From Clostridia bacterium (GTDB taxonomy: Bacteria; Bacillota; Clostridia; Oscillospirales; Acutalibacteraceae): a stretch of DNA of 64,000 nucleotides. Below the pieces are notes generated by a model that was given only the letters and a program-made list of their open reading frames with translations, did no database searches and was not told the DNA's origin. The DNA lies in contig JAFRUO010000004.1 of the NCBI GenBank assembly GCA_017438845.1, positions 36,273 to 100,272 on the forward strand. The letters are read 5' to 3'. Made by a program: the position numbers and the translations under genes. Positions 53,690-63,382 of this stretch are shown here, piece after piece (position 1 is the first letter of the stretch; each line of letters starts with the position of its first letter).

Positions 53690-55510
53690 ATGAAATTCAG
53701 AGAGGATATCAGGAATATAGCCATTATTGCTCACGTTGACCACGGCAAAACCACCTTGGTTGACGAGCTTTTAAAGCAGAGCGGTATTTTCAGATCAAAC
53801 GAGGTTGTTCAGGACAGGGTTATGGATTCAAACGACCTTGAAAGGGAAAGAGGAATTACCATTCTTTCCAAGAATACTGCTATCAATTACGAGGGCTATA
53901 AAATTAATATAGTAGACACTCCCGGCCACGCCGATTTCGGCGGCGAGGTAGAAAGAATACTTACAATGGTTGACGGAGTTTTACTGCTTGTCGACGCCTT
54001 TGAGGGCTGTATGCCTCAGACAAGATTTGTTCTGAATAAAGCGCTTGCATTAAACAAAAAGGTTGTAGTTGTTATAAACAAAATCGACAGACCCGGCGCA
54101 AGACCCGCAGAGGTTATTGACGAGGTGCTTGATTTGTTTATAGAGCTCGGCGCCAATGACGATCAGCTTGAGTTTCCCGTTATATATGCTTCTGCAAAGG
54201 ATGGCTACGCCTCTCTTGACCCCGAGGCAAGAAGCGGTGACATGCGGCCGCTGTTTCAGGAAATAATTAAGGAAATTCAACCGCCGGAGGGCGATGTTGA
54301 CGAACCTCTTCAGTGCCTTTTTTCCAGCCTCGATTACGACGATTATGTCGGCAGAATAGGAATCGGAAGAATACAAAGAGGCCGTCTTAATATAAACGAC
54401 AAGGTTTCGCTTTGTAAAACCGACGGTACAGTGGAAAGCGTTAAAATTTCAAGGCTGTATCAGTTCGAAGGACTTAAAAGGGTAGAGGTACAGTCAGCTG
54501 CAGCAGGCGATATTATTTGCGTTACGGGTATTTCCGACCTTAATATCGGAGAAACTATCTGTGACCCGGAGCATATTGATCCTCTTCCCTTTGTTAAAAT
54601 AGACGAGCCTACCATTTCAATGAATTTTATGGTAAACGACAGCCCCTTTGCAGGGCAGGAGGGCAAGTATGTTACCTCAAGAAATATCAGGGACAGACTT
54701 TTTAAAGAGGTTGAAACCAACGTCAGTATGCGCGTTGAGGAAACCGACAGTACGGATTGCTTTAAGGTTTCCGGCAGAGGCGAGCTGCACCTTTCAATAC
54801 TGATCGAAAATATGCGCCGCCAAGGCTATGAATTTCAGGTTTCCCGGCCTGAGGTTATTACTAAGTATGAAAACGGCAAGCTGCTTGAACCGATTGAGCT
54901 GCTGATTGTTGAGGTACCCGAGGAATATGTCGGCGTCGTTATGCAAAAAATCGGCTCAAGAAGGGGAGAACTTGAAAACATGGGCACCCGTGACGGAGGC
55001 TCAACGCATCTTGAGTTTAAAATTCCCGCAAGAGGTCTAATCGGTTACCGTTCGGAATTCCTGACCGATACAAACGGAAACGGAATTATGAACAATGTTT
55101 TCTTTGGATACGAGGAGTTTAAGGGTGATATTCAGACCAGAGAACGTGGCTCGATTGTAGTTCACGAAACCGGAGAAACCTCGGCTTACGGTCTTTTCAA
55201 TACACAGGACAGAGGCAGACTGTTCATAGGTCCGGGCGTTCCTGTATATGAGGGCATGATTGTAGGAGAATGTGCAAAGAACGAAGATATAACCTGCAAT
55301 GTTTGTAAGAATAAACACCTTACTAACACAAGAGCCTCGGGCTCTGATGACGCACTGAGACTTATTCCGCCGACAACGCTCAGCCTTGAGCAGTCAATGG
55401 AATTTATCGGCGAAGATGAGCTTGTTGAGATTACGCCGAAATCGATCAGATTAAGAAAGAAAATTCTTGCTAAGGATTTAAGGTTAAAGCAACAGTTTAA
55501 AAAGAAATAA
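53690..55510 (+). CDS. typA: Translational GTPase TypA/BipA
   Basis: 606 residues. Ribosome-associated GTPase involved in large-subunit assembly and stress or cold growth. G1 AHVDHGKT at 14-21, G2 RGITI, G3 [15 protein letters not shown]4 [13 protein letters not shown]-like domains II, III and V follow, and the TypA-specific C-terminal domain has [26 protein letters not shown] and [14 protein letters not shown]. Complete, with its own promoter. The amidohydrolase gene starts 9 bases after. Confidence 0.96.
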   Translation: MKFREDIRNIAIIAHVDHGKTTLVDELLKQSGIFRSNEVVQDRVMDSNDLERERGITILSKNTAINYEGYKINIVDTPGHADFGGEVERILTMVDGVLLLVDAFEGCMPQTRFVLNKALALNKKVVVVINKIDRPGARPAEVIDEVLDLFIELGANDDQLEFPVIYASAKDGYASLDPEARSGDMRPLFQEIIKEIQPPEGDVDEPLQCLFSSLDYDDYVGRIGIGRIQRGRLNINDKVSLCKTDGTVESVKISRLYQFEGLKRVEVQSAAAGDIICVTGISDLNIGETICDPEHIDPLPFVKIDEPTISMNFMVNDSPFAGQEGKYVTSRNIRDRLFKEVETNVSMRVEETDSTDCFKVSGRGELHLSILIENMRRQGYEFQVSRPEVITKYENGKLLEPIELLIVEVPEEYVGVVMQKIGSRRGELENMGTRDGGSTHLEFKIPARGLIGYRSEFLTDTNGNGIMNNVFFGYEEFKGDIQTRERGSIVVHETGETSAYGLFNTQDRGRLFIGPGVPVYEGMIVGECAKNEDITCNVCKNKHLTNTRASGSDDALRLIPPTTLSLEQSMEFIGEDELVEITPKSIRLRKKILAKDLRLKQQFKKK

Positions 55511-55519
55511 GGTTTTGAT

Positions 55520-56314
55520 ATGCTCATAGATTTTCACACCCACATTTTTCCCGACAATATAGCCGTAAAAGCACTTCCCAGGCTGCAGCAGTACTCCGGA
55601 GGAATTTGTCCCTGCGGAGAGGCTACTGTCAGTTCTCAGCTTAAGGTTATGGCTCGGCAGGGCGTGGACAAGGCTGTTCTTTTAAGCATTGCAACAAACC
55701 CTAAACAGCAGAGAAATGTCAACGATTTTGCAATTTCTCTTTTAAAGGATGAAAGTCTGATTCCCTTTGGAAGTGTTCATCCCGACAGTGAGGATGCGCT
55801 GACAGAGCTTGAGCGTTTAAAAAGCTTCGGAATTAAAGGCGTTAAGCTTCATCCCGATTATCAGGGCTTTTTTGCAGACGAGGAAAGAATGATTCCTATT
55901 TATAAAAAAATTGCTGAGCTTGGCTTGATAACGGTATTCCACGCAGGCGTTGATATAGGTTTTCCCGAACCTGTTCACTGTACGCCGTCAATGCTAAAAA
56001 GGATTTTGCCGTTGTTCGGGGACGCCCCCGTAGTTGCCGCTCATCTCGGCGGTTATCTTTTATACGATGATGTCGTAAAGCAGCTTTGCGGTACTGACAT
56101 ATATCTTGATACATCATTTTCTTACGGAACCGTTCCTCCTATGTATGCTAAAAGAATAATAGAAAAGCACGGAGCAGACAGAGTACTTTTCGGTACCGAT
56201 ATGCCGTGGAGCAGTCCGGAAAACGAGTTGAGCTTTATAGATTCTCTTCAGCTTGAAGAAAGCGAAAAGCAGAAAATTCTTTATAAAAATGCTGTATCTC
56301 TCTTAAAATTATAA
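55520..56314 (+). CDS. Amidohydrolase-family metal-dependent hydrolase
   Basis: 264 residues. TIM-barrel amidohydrolase (Amidohydro_2 type): metal-binding HTH in LIDFHTHIFPD, KGVKLHPDYQGF, VFHAGVD, VAAHLGG and FGTDMPWS with the catalytic Asp. Related enzymes decarboxylate or hydrolyse aromatic or small cyclic acids, but the substrate cannot be told here. It lies between typA and the aryl-acid operon, separated from the latter by a regulated promoter, so any link with aryl acids is only possible. Confidence 0.82.
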   Translation: MLIDFHTHIFPDNIAVKALPRLQQYSGGICPCGEATVSSQLKVMARQGVDKAVLLSIATNPKQQRNVNDFAISLLKDESLIPFGSVHPDSEDALTELERLKSFGIKGVKLHPDYQGFFADEERMIPIYKKIAELGLITVFHAGVDIGFPEPVHCTPSMLKRILPLFGDAPVVAAHLGGYLLYDDVVKQLCGTDIYLDTSFSYGTVPPMYAKRIIEKHGADRVLFGTDMPWSSPENELSFIDSLQLEESEKQKILYKNAVSLLKL

Positions 56315-56327
56315 AAAAATATTAATT

Positions 56328-56382
56328 CCCTCTTGATTTTATTAATTCAAGAGGGTATAATTAGCACATAAACGCTTTAACG
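56328..56382 (+). promoter_or_regulatory. Promoter with overlapping dyad and cre-like site for the aryl-acid operon
   Basis: TTGATT (56333-56338), 17 bases, TATAAT (56356-56361). A perfect 9-base dyad CCCTCTTGA-N10-TCAAGAGGG (56328-56355) covers the -35 and spacer, as an operator would. Near the expected start, ATAAACGCTTTAAC (about 56368-56381) has the AAACGCTTT core of catabolite-responsive elements. Both regulator assignments are inference. Confidence 0.6.
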
Positions 56383-56414
56383 TTTAAAAGCATTAAAGCA
56401 AAGGAGAGGTAATT

Positions 56415-57929
56415 TTGAATACTACAATTGTTTGGGTTACGATTGCTATTTATGTTTTAATACTTGTAGCTATCGGTATCGTAGCAGGCAGAAAATCAAA
56501 GAGCATAGCTGACTTTACAGTCGGCGGAAGAAATGCAGGCGCATGGCTTTCTGCGCTATCTTACGGTACGGCTTATTTTTCGGCAGTTATGTTCGTCGGC
56601 TATGCCGGCAAAACCGGTCTTTCCTTCGGAATGTGGGGAATACTTGCCGGAATCGGAAACGCAGTGTTCGGTTCGCTTTTAGCGTGGGCTGTGCTTGCAA
56701 GACGCACAAGGGACGTTTCCGCAAGGCTTAAAATTAAGACCATGCCCGATTATTTTGAAAAAAGATACAACTCAAAAGGTCTTAAAACCTTTGCGGCAGT
56801 TGTAATTTTTATTTTCCTTATTCCTTATTCGGCATCCGTATACAGCGGACTTGCAAGTATTGCTCAGGTGCTTCTCGGAATTGACGACACCGTTTTTCTG
56901 ATTATTATTGCTGTCCTCGCTGTGCTTCTTGTAATACTCGGTGGTTATCTAGTTCAGGCAAGGGCTGACTTTGTTCAGGGTATTGTTATGATGATAGGCG
57001 TTTTCCTGCTGCTTGTGTTTATAATCCGTTGCGACAGAGTAGGAGGAATAGAAGGGCTTAAACAGTATGCTCAAAGTGCCGAAGGACTTCCTAAGTTAAA
57101 CGGAACTCAGTGGGTTTCTTTAATGGCAACCGTACTGATGACAAGCTTCGGTACCTGGGGTCTGCCGCAGATGATACAGAAATATTTCGGCATCAAGGAC
57201 GACAAGCAAGCCAAAAGGGGAATAGTAATTTCCACCTTCTTTGCATTTCTTATTGCGGGCGGCGGATACTTCATCGGTTCCCTTTGCCACAAGTATTACA
57301 CTGTCGGCAAGGATATGCCCGAGCCAGCTGATTTCATAGTACCGAATATGCTTAAGGATTCTTCTCTTCCGAATATACTGCTCGGTATTATCATTATTTT
57401 GCTTCTTTCGGCTTCCGTTTCCACACTTTGTTCTATTACTATTTCCGCAAGTACGACGCTCAGCATAGACCTTGTTGCGGAGAAGGCTAAGAAAAGACCC
57501 GATGACGCTAAGCTGAAAAACTACACGAGGATTTTCGCTTTACTGTTCATTATACTTTCATATGTCGTAGCTAATACAAGAACGCCTATTCTTGATATGA
57601 TGAGCTATTCTTGGGGTATTATTTCCGGCTCGTTCCTTGCGCCTTATGTGCTTTCGCTTTATTACAAAAAGCTTAATAAAACAGGCGCTTGGGCAGGTGT
57701 GCTGACAGGCTTCTGTATCGCTATTATCCCTGCAGGGTGCAAGGTTTTGAACCTCTGCGGTGTCGAGGCGCAGACGGTTACAAAGCTCATGGCTCAGGGC
57801 CCCCACTATGCCTGCGCCGCTATGATAGCATCAATTATCGTCTGCTTAGCCGTAAGCGCTGTTACACAGAGAAAAGAAAACGCCGACGAATATGAATTTT
57901 TCTATAACGGAGTAGTTGAAAACGAATAA
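56415..57929 (+). CDS. Sodium:solute symporter family transporter
   Basis: 504 residues from a TTG start (AAGGAGAGG site). About 13 membrane segments with SSS-family motifs: DFTVGGRNAGAWLSALSYGTAYFSAVMFVG, RFGMWG-like GLSFGMWGI, TMPDYFEKRY, and SVSTLCSITISASTTLSIDL for sodium binding. The first gene of the operon with acyl-CoA ligase, IorAB, PaaK and ACT genes, so its substrate is probably an aryl or other organic acid that PaaK or the AMP ligase activates. Direct evidence for the substrate is lacking. Confidence 0.88.
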   Translation: MNTTIVWVTIAIYVLILVAIGIVAGRKSKSIADFTVGGRNAGAWLSALSYGTAYFSAVMFVGYAGKTGLSFGMWGILAGIGNAVFGSLLAWAVLARRTRDVSARLKIKTMPDYFEKRYNSKGLKTFAAVVIFIFLIPYSASVYSGLASIAQVLLGIDDTVFLIIIAVLAVLLVILGGYLVQARADFVQGIVMMIGVFLLLVFIIRCDRVGGIEGLKQYAQSAEGLPKLNGTQWVSLMATVLMTSFGTWGLPQMIQKYFGIKDDKQAKRGIVISTFFAFLIAGGGYFIGSLCHKYYTVGKDMPEPADFIVPNMLKDSSLPNILLGIIIILLLSASVSTLCSITISASTTLSIDLVAEKAKKRPDDAKLKNYTRIFALLFIILSYVVANTRTPILDMMSYSWGIISGSFLAPYVLSLYYKKLNKTGAWAGVLTGFCIAIIPAGCKVLNLCGVEAQTVTKLMAQGPHYACAAMIASIIVCLAVSAVTQRKENADEYEFFYNGVVENE

Positions 57930-57934
57930 AAGAT

Positions 57935-57967
57935 CTGTATGGTAATCCGTTTCGGGTTACCGTACAG
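57935..57967 (+). other. Hairpin after the symporter gene
   Basis: A 14-pair stem with two G-U pairs (arms 57935-57948 and 57954-57967, loop GTTTC) lacking a T-run. It may set lower expression of the downstream enzymes relative to the transporter or stabilise its mRNA. Confidence 0.6.
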
Positions 57968-57982
57968 CTATGTCCGAAATTA

Positions 57983-58011
57983 TTGACTATTCTAAGAATT
58001 TGTGATAAATT
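57983..58011 (+). promoter_or_regulatory. Possible internal promoter before the acyl-CoA ligase gene
   Basis: TTGACT, 17 bases, TAAATT, 62 bases before the TTG start. Confidence 0.5.
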
Positions 58012-58073
58012 ATTATGTGCTTTATGTAATAAAAGATTTAAAGCTTTAATCCATTAAAAAGAAGGGTGCTAAA

Positions 58074-59711
58074 TTGCCTATTACAGACATTCTGGAAAAC
58101 AACAGCAGACTTTACGGCGACGAGGTTTGCCTTGTTGAACTTAATCCCGATATTCAGGAAAAGCAGAAAAAGACATGGAAGGATTTTTCTCTTAATGAAC
58201 CTCAGAACACCTCTGCATACAGAAGAGAAATTACCTGGAATGTGTTTAACGAAAAAGCAAACAGGTTTGCAAATCTTTTAATCAGCAGGGGAATAGGGAA
58301 GAATGACAAGGTTGCTATACTTATGATGAATTGCCTTGAATGGCTTCCTATATATTTCGGAGTACTCAAAACCGGAGCAATTGCCGTACCTTTTAATTTC
58401 AGGTATGACACAGATGAAATCAAATACTGTGCCGAACTTGCCGAGGTTAATGTTATAGTTTTCGGCTCGAGCTTTATCGGAAGAATTGAGCCTATTGCAG
58501 ACGAGCTGTCAAAAAACAGTATGCTTGTTTTTGTCGGCGACGGCGCATGCCCGAGCTTTGCGGAAAGCTATTCCGAGCTTACCGCTAACGCTTCAAGTAA
58601 AAATCCGGAAATACCTATCAAAGACAGCGACAATGCCGCTATCTATTTTTCATCGGGTACGACAGGCTTTCCCAAGGCGATTTTACATAAGCATCAGAGC
58701 CTTATGCATTCGGCTAAATGCGAGCAGGCTCACCACGGACAGACACATGAGGATGTTTTCCTGTGCATTCCTCCTCTTTACCATACAGGCGCTAAAATGC
58801 ATTGGTTCGGAAGCTTCCTTGTCGGCGGCAAGGCGGTGCTTCTGAAGGGAACAAAGCCCGAATATGTTCTGAAGGCCGTTTCCGATGAGGGTTGCACTAT
58901 TGTCTGGCTGCTTGTGCCGTGGGCGCAGGATATACTTGACGACATTGACTCGGGCAAAATCAAGCTTTCCGATTATAAACTCGATCAGTGGAGGCTTATG
59001 CACATAGGCGCACAGCCCGTACCTCCGAGCCTTATCAAAAGGTGGAAAAAGGTATTCCCGAATCATCAGTATGATACGAACTACGGCTTGAGCGAATCAA
59101 TCGGACCGGGTTGCGTACATCTCGGTGTTGAGAATATTAACAAAGTCGGAGCAATCGGTATTGCAGGCTACGGATGGCAGACAAAAATTGTCGATACCGA
59201 GGGCAATACCGTAAGCCGCGGAGAAATCGGTGAGCTTTGCGTTAAGGGACCCGGAGTTATGACCTGTTATTACAGAAATGAACAGGCTACTAAAGAGTGC
59301 CTTAAGGACGGCTGGCTGTTTACAGGCGATATGGCTAAGGAGGATGAGGATGGCTTTATCTTCCTTGTTGACCGTAAAAAGGACGTTATCATCAGCGGCG
59401 GAGAAAACCTTTATCCCGTACAGATTGAAGATTTCCTGCGTCAGATGGAGGCTATAAAGGACGTTGCGGTAATCGGTATGCCCGACCCGAGACTCGGAGA
59501 AATTGCGGCGGCAATCATCGAGGTTAAGGAAGGCTATTCACTGACCGAAGAAGAGGTTAACGATTTCTGCCTTAAAATAGCAAGGTACAAAAGACCTAAA
59601 AAGATTATCTTTGCCGATATTCCGCGTAACCCCACGGGCAAAATTGAAAAGCCTGTACTCAGAAAAATGTATTGCGTTGAAAACCTTGTAGCAAAGGAAA
59701 ATGAATCATAA
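58074..59711 (+). CDS. AMP-forming acyl-CoA synthetase
   Basis: 545 residues from a TTG start (AGAAGGG site). ANL-superfamily enzyme: P-loop YFSSGTTGFPKAI, A5 NYGLSES, A7 GWLFTGDMA, A8 DRKKDVIISGGENLYP and the catalytic Lys in NPTGKIEK. It forms an acyl-adenylate and then a CoA thioester in the cytoplasm. Position before iorA, iorB and paaK suggests an aryl or branched acid, perhaps of different specificity from PaaK. Fatty acids cannot be excluded from sequence. Confidence 0.88.
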   Translation: MPITDILENNSRLYGDEVCLVELNPDIQEKQKKTWKDFSLNEPQNTSAYRREITWNVFNEKANRFANLLISRGIGKNDKVAILMMNCLEWLPIYFGVLKTGAIAVPFNFRYDTDEIKYCAELAEVNVIVFGSSFIGRIEPIADELSKNSMLVFVGDGACPSFAESYSELTANASSKNPEIPIKDSDNAAIYFSSGTTGFPKAILHKHQSLMHSAKCEQAHHGQTHEDVFLCIPPLYHTGAKMHWFGSFLVGGKAVLLKGTKPEYVLKAVSDEGCTIVWLLVPWAQDILDDIDSGKIKLSDYKLDQWRLMHIGAQPVPPSLIKRWKKVFPNHQYDTNYGLSESIGPGCVHLGVENINKVGAIGIAGYGWQTKIVDTEGNTVSRGEIGELCVKGPGVMTCYYRNEQATKECLKDGWLFTGDMAKEDEDGFIFLVDRKKDVIISGGENLYPVQIEDFLRQMEAIKDVAVIGMPDPRLGEIAAAIIEVKEGYSLTEEEVNDFCLKIARYKRPKKIIFADIPRNPTGKIEKPVLRKMYCVENLVAKENES

Positions 59712-59747
59712 CTTTTTTATTTATAATATTTTTGAGGTGTTTATATA

Positions 59748-61469
59748 ATGAAACAGTTAATGTTAGGCAACACAGCTTTTGCCAGAGGACTTTACGAGGC
59801 AGGCTGTCTTGTTGCTTCAAGCTATCCCGGTACACCGAGTACGGAAATTACCGAGGATGCTGCGAAATTTGACGATATTTACTGCGAATGGGCTCCCAAT
59901 GAAAAGGTCGCAATGGAGGTTGCCTTCGGTGCGGCTATGGCAGGAAAAAGAAGCTTTTGCGGTATGAAGCACGTTGGACTTAACGTGGCGGCTGACCCTT
60001 TGTATACCGCTTCATATACGGGCGTTAACGCAGGTATGGTTATTGCCGTTGCCGATGACCCCGGTATGCATTCTTCGCAGAATGAGCAGGATTCACGTCA
60101 TCACGCGATTGCTTCAAAGGTTCCCATGCTTGAGCCAAGCGATTCTCAGGAAACTCTTGACTTTGTAAAAAAGGCGTATGAAATATCCGAGGAGTTTGAC
60201 ACACCCGTTATTGTAAAAATGTGTACAAGAGTGTCCCATTGTCAGAGTATTGTTCAAACAGGCGAAAGAACGGAAGCTGTTAAGCCTTATGTAAAGGACA
60301 TCGGCAAGTATGTTATGATGCCTGCCAACGCCAAGAAAAGGCATCCGTTTGTTGAAGAAAGAACAAAAAAGCTTATTGAATATGCCGAAACAAGCGATAT
60401 TAACCGCATCGAAGAAGGAAGCGGCGATATCGGTATTATTACCTCAAGCACAAGCTATCTTTATGCAAAAGAGGTTTTCGGAGACAAGGCAAGCGTGCTT
60501 AAATTAGGTATGGTCAATCCTTTACCTGTAAAGCTTATTCTTGACTTTGCTTCTAAGGTTAATAAGCTTTATGTTATCGAAGAGCTTGACCCGATTATTG
60601 AAAACCATTGCAAGGCGCTCGGTCTTGATGTGATCGGCAAGGATAAATTCCCGATAATCGGAGAATTTTCGCAAAATCTTATTGCAGATAAGCTTGAAAT
60701 AGAAAGAACGGCAGGACTGAAGCTCAATGAGCAGCTTCCCATGCGTCCTCCTGCGATGTGCTCGGGCTGTCCTCACAGAGGAATATTCTACATTTTAAGT
60801 AAAAACAAAATAACCGTATTAGGCGATATAGGCTGTTATACTCTCGGTGCGGTTGCGCCGTTAAACGCCATGCATATGACGCTTTGTATGGGCGGTTCGG
60901 TTTCGTCAATCCACGGCTTTAACAAAGCCCTCGGAGAAGAGTCGCAGAATAATACGGTTGCTGTTATCGGCGATTCTACATTTATGCATTCAGGTATGAC
61001 TGGTCTTGCCAACATCGCATATAACGGCAGCAATTCAACGGTTATCATTCTTGATAACTCTATTACCGGCATGACCGGACATCAGCAGAATCCGACAACG
61101 GGTTATAATATTAAAGGCGACCCGGCAGGCAAAATTGACCTTGAGGCTCTTTGTAAGGCAATGGGCTTTAACAGGGTAAGAGTTGTTGACCCTTATGACT
61201 TAAAGACCTCAGAAGCAGCTATTAAAGAAGAGCTTGCAGCTGACGAGCCTTCGGTTATTATCAGCCGTCGTCCGTGCGTTCTTCTTAAGTATGTTAAGAC
61301 TAATCCGCCGTTGAAGGTCGATAATGACAAGTGCAGAGGCTGTAAGGCCTGCATGAAGCTCGGTTGTCCGTCAATCAGCTTCCGTGACGGTAAGGCTCAT
61401 ATTGATAATACTCTTTGCACGGGGTGCGGAGTATGTAAACAGCTTTGTCATTTTGACGCGTTGAACTGA
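59748..61469 (+). CDS. iorA: Indolepyruvate:ferredoxin oxidoreductase, alpha subunit
   Basis: 573 residues. Thiamine-diphosphate enzyme that interconverts aryl-pyruvates with aryl-acetyl-CoA, CO2 and reduced ferredoxin. The N-terminal pyrimidine domain starts GNTAFARGLYEAGCLVASSYPGTPSTEI; the TPP-binding motif is GDSTFMHSGMTGLANIAYNGSN with CSGCPHRG. Two C-terminal 4Fe-4S motifs occur: CRGCKACMKLGCPSISF and CTGCGVCKQLCHFDAL, the IorA pattern. Oxygen-sensitive, so the organism is anaerobic. Direction depends on context; with two AMP-forming ligases beside it, reductive carboxylation for aromatic amino acid synthesis is plausible. Confidence 0.93.
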   Translation: MKQLMLGNTAFARGLYEAGCLVASSYPGTPSTEITEDAAKFDDIYCEWAPNEKVAMEVAFGAAMAGKRSFCGMKHVGLNVAADPLYTASYTGVNAGMVIAVADDPGMHSSQNEQDSRHHAIASKVPMLEPSDSQETLDFVKKAYEISEEFDTPVIVKMCTRVSHCQSIVQTGERTEAVKPYVKDIGKYVMMPANAKKRHPFVEERTKKLIEYAETSDINRIEEGSGDIGIITSSTSYLYAKEVFGDKASVLKLGMVNPLPVKLILDFASKVNKLYVIEELDPIIENHCKALGLDVIGKDKFPIIGEFSQNLIADKLEIERTAGLKLNEQLPMRPPAMCSGCPHRGIFYILSKNKITVLGDIGCYTLGAVAPLNAMHMTLCMGGSVSSIHGFNKALGEESQNNTVAVIGDSTFMHSGMTGLANIAYNGSNSTVIILDNSITGMTGHQQNPTTGYNIKGDPAGKIDLEALCKAMGFNRVRVVDPYDLKTSEAAIKEELAADEPSVIISRRPCVLLKYVKTNPPLKVDNDKCRGCKACMKLGCPSISFRDGKAHIDNTLCTGCGVCKQLCHFDALN

Positions 61470-61482
61470 GGAGGGGTTTATT

Positions 61483-62052
61483 ATGACTAAAAATATAATG
61501 ATTGTCGGCGTAGGCGGTCAGGGCTCTTTGCTTGCAAGTAAGCTTTTAGGTCAGATACTTCTCTCCGCCGGATATGACGTTAAGGTTTCCGAGGTACACG
61601 GAATGAGCCAGAGGGGCGGAAGCGTTGTAACATACGTCCGCTTCGGCGACAAGGTTTACTCGCCTATTATTGATAAGGGCGAGGCTGACTATATTGTATC
61701 TTTTGAACTGTTAGAGGCTGCAAGATATGTTGAATATCTTAAGCCTCAGGGACATATTGTCGTAAACACTCAGCAGATTGACCCCATGCCCGTAATTACG
61801 GGTGCGGCTGAATATCCCGAAAATCTTGTTGAGAAGATGAAGGCGGCAAACGTTCAGCTTGATGCGTTTGACGCACTTGCCGTAGCAAATGAGGCAGGCT
61901 CATCTAAGGCGGTTAATATTGCTCTTTTAGGCAGACTTTCAAAACATTTTGAGTTTACCGATGAACAGTGGCAGGCGGCACTTGAAAAATGCGTACCGCC
62001 TAAATTCCTTGAATTAAATAAAAAGGCGTTTGAACTGGGTAGGAATCAATAA
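61483..62052 (+). CDS. iorB: Indolepyruvate:ferredoxin oxidoreductase, beta subunit
   Basis: 189 residues, the standard IorB length. Gamma/beta-type domain of 2-oxoacid:ferredoxin oxidoreductases, with IMIVGVGGQGSLLASKLLGQIL and SEVHGMSQRGGSVVTYVRFG. Forms the active heterodimer with IorA. GGAGG site, 13-base gap after iorA, and paaK starts 15 bases after. Confidence 0.94.
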   Translation: MTKNIMIVGVGGQGSLLASKLLGQILLSAGYDVKVSEVHGMSQRGGSVVTYVRFGDKVYSPIIDKGEADYIVSFELLEAARYVEYLKPQGHIVVNTQQIDPMPVITGAAEYPENLVEKMKAANVQLDAFDALAVANEAGSSKAVNIALLGRLSKHFEFTDEQWQAALEKCVPPKFLELNKKAFELGRNQ

Positions 62053-62067
62053 TAAAGGAGCATGAGA

Positions 62068-63369
62068 ATGGAAAAAAATTACTTTCAGCGGGAAATTGAA
62101 ACAATGCCTGTTTCAGAGCTTAAAGCATTACAGAGCGAAAAGCTTGTCAAACAGGTAAAAAACGTGTATGAAAATGTTGAATTTTACCGCAAAAAAATGG
62201 ACGAAGCAGGCGTTAAACCCGAGGATATTAAGGGGATTGATGATTTGTACAAGCTTCCCTTTATTACAAAGGATGACCTGAGAGACGAATATCCTTACGG
62301 GCTTCTTGCAAGACCTCTTTCGGAATGCGTCAGAATTCAGTCTACCTCAGGCACAACGGGCAGACGTGTTGTTGCATTTTACACCCAGCACGATGTTGAC
62401 CTCTGGGAGGAATGCTGTGCAAGAGCAATTGTTGCGGCAGGTGGAACAAAAGAGGACGTTGTTCATGTTAGCTACGGCTACGGTCTTTTCACGGGCGGTC
62501 CCGGTCTTAACGGCGGCTCACACAAATTAGGCTCGCTTACTTTACCTATGTCGTCGGGTAATACCGAAAGACAGATACAGTTTATGACCGACCTTAAATC
62601 AACAATTCTTTGTTGTACGCCTTCCTATGCCGCATATCTTGCGGAATCTATTAACGAAAAGGGCGTTAAGGATCAGATTCACTTAAAGGCAGGTATTTTC
62701 GGCGCCGAGGCGTGGAGTGAGGCAATGCGCCACAGTATTGAGGAAAGCCTTGGTATTAAAGCATATGATATTTACGGACTTACCGAAATTTCGGGTCCCG
62801 GCGTTTCCTTTGAATGTGAGGAACAGTCGGGCATGCACATTAACGAGGACCATTTTGTTGCCGAGATTATCAATCCCGAAACGGGAGAGGTGCTTCCCGA
62901 GGGCAGCGTAGGCGAGCTCGTATTTACCTGTATTGACAAGGAAGCGTTTCCGCTTATGCGTTACCGCACAAGAGACCTTTGCGTACTCTCAAGAAAGCCT
63001 TGCTCTTGCGGCAGAACGCATATTAAAATGGGCCGTCTGATGGGAAGAACCGATGATATGCTTATTATCAGAGGCGTTAACGTATTCCCGTCACAAATCG
63101 AAACCGTACTTATTAAAAACGGCTATCCTGCAAACTATCAGATTATAGTTGACAGAGTTAATAATTCCGATACTCTTGACATCAATGTAGAAATTACTCC
63201 CGAAATGCTTTCGGATACAACTATGGGAATTTCCGAGAGGGAAAAGAAACTTGTGTCCGACCTTAAAGCAATGCTCGGTATTAAGACCTCGGTTCATATC
63301 GTTGAACCTAAGTCTATTGCGCGAAGCGAGGGTAAGGCTGTCAGAATTATTGACAAACGTAAAATATAA
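62068..63369 (+). CDS. paaK: Phenylacetate-CoA ligase
   Basis: 433 residues from ATG 62068; AAAGGAG ends 7 bases before it, whereas the ATG at 62062 is only one base away from the site. PaaK-type ANL enzyme: IQSTSGTTGRRVVAFYT, YGYGLFTGGPGLNGG, GAEAWSEAMRHSIEESLGIKAYDIYGLTEISGPG, RYRTRDLC, and C-terminal GRTDDMLIIRGVNVFPSQIE. It activates phenylacetate or indoleacetate to CoA thioesters. With IorAB it forms a two-step path between aryl-acetates and aryl-pyruvates. An ACT gene follows. Confidence 0.93.
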   Translation: MEKNYFQREIETMPVSELKALQSEKLVKQVKNVYENVEFYRKKMDEAGVKPEDIKGIDDLYKLPFITKDDLRDEYPYGLLARPLSECVRIQSTSGTTGRRVVAFYTQHDVDLWEECCARAIVAAGGTKEDVVHVSYGYGLFTGGPGLNGGSHKLGSLTLPMSSGNTERQIQFMTDLKSTILCCTPSYAAYLAESINEKGVKDQIHLKAGIFGAEAWSEAMRHSIEESLGIKAYDIYGLTEISGPGVSFECEEQSGMHINEDHFVAEIINPETGEVLPEGSVGELVFTCIDKEAFPLMRYRTRDLCVLSRKPCSCGRTHIKMGRLMGRTDDMLIIRGVNVFPSQIETVLIKNGYPANYQIIVDRVNNSDTLDINVEITPEMLSDTTMGISEREKKLVSDLKAMLGIKTSVHIVEPKSIARSEGKAVRIIDKRKI

Positions 63370-63382
63370 GGAGGGCGACATA

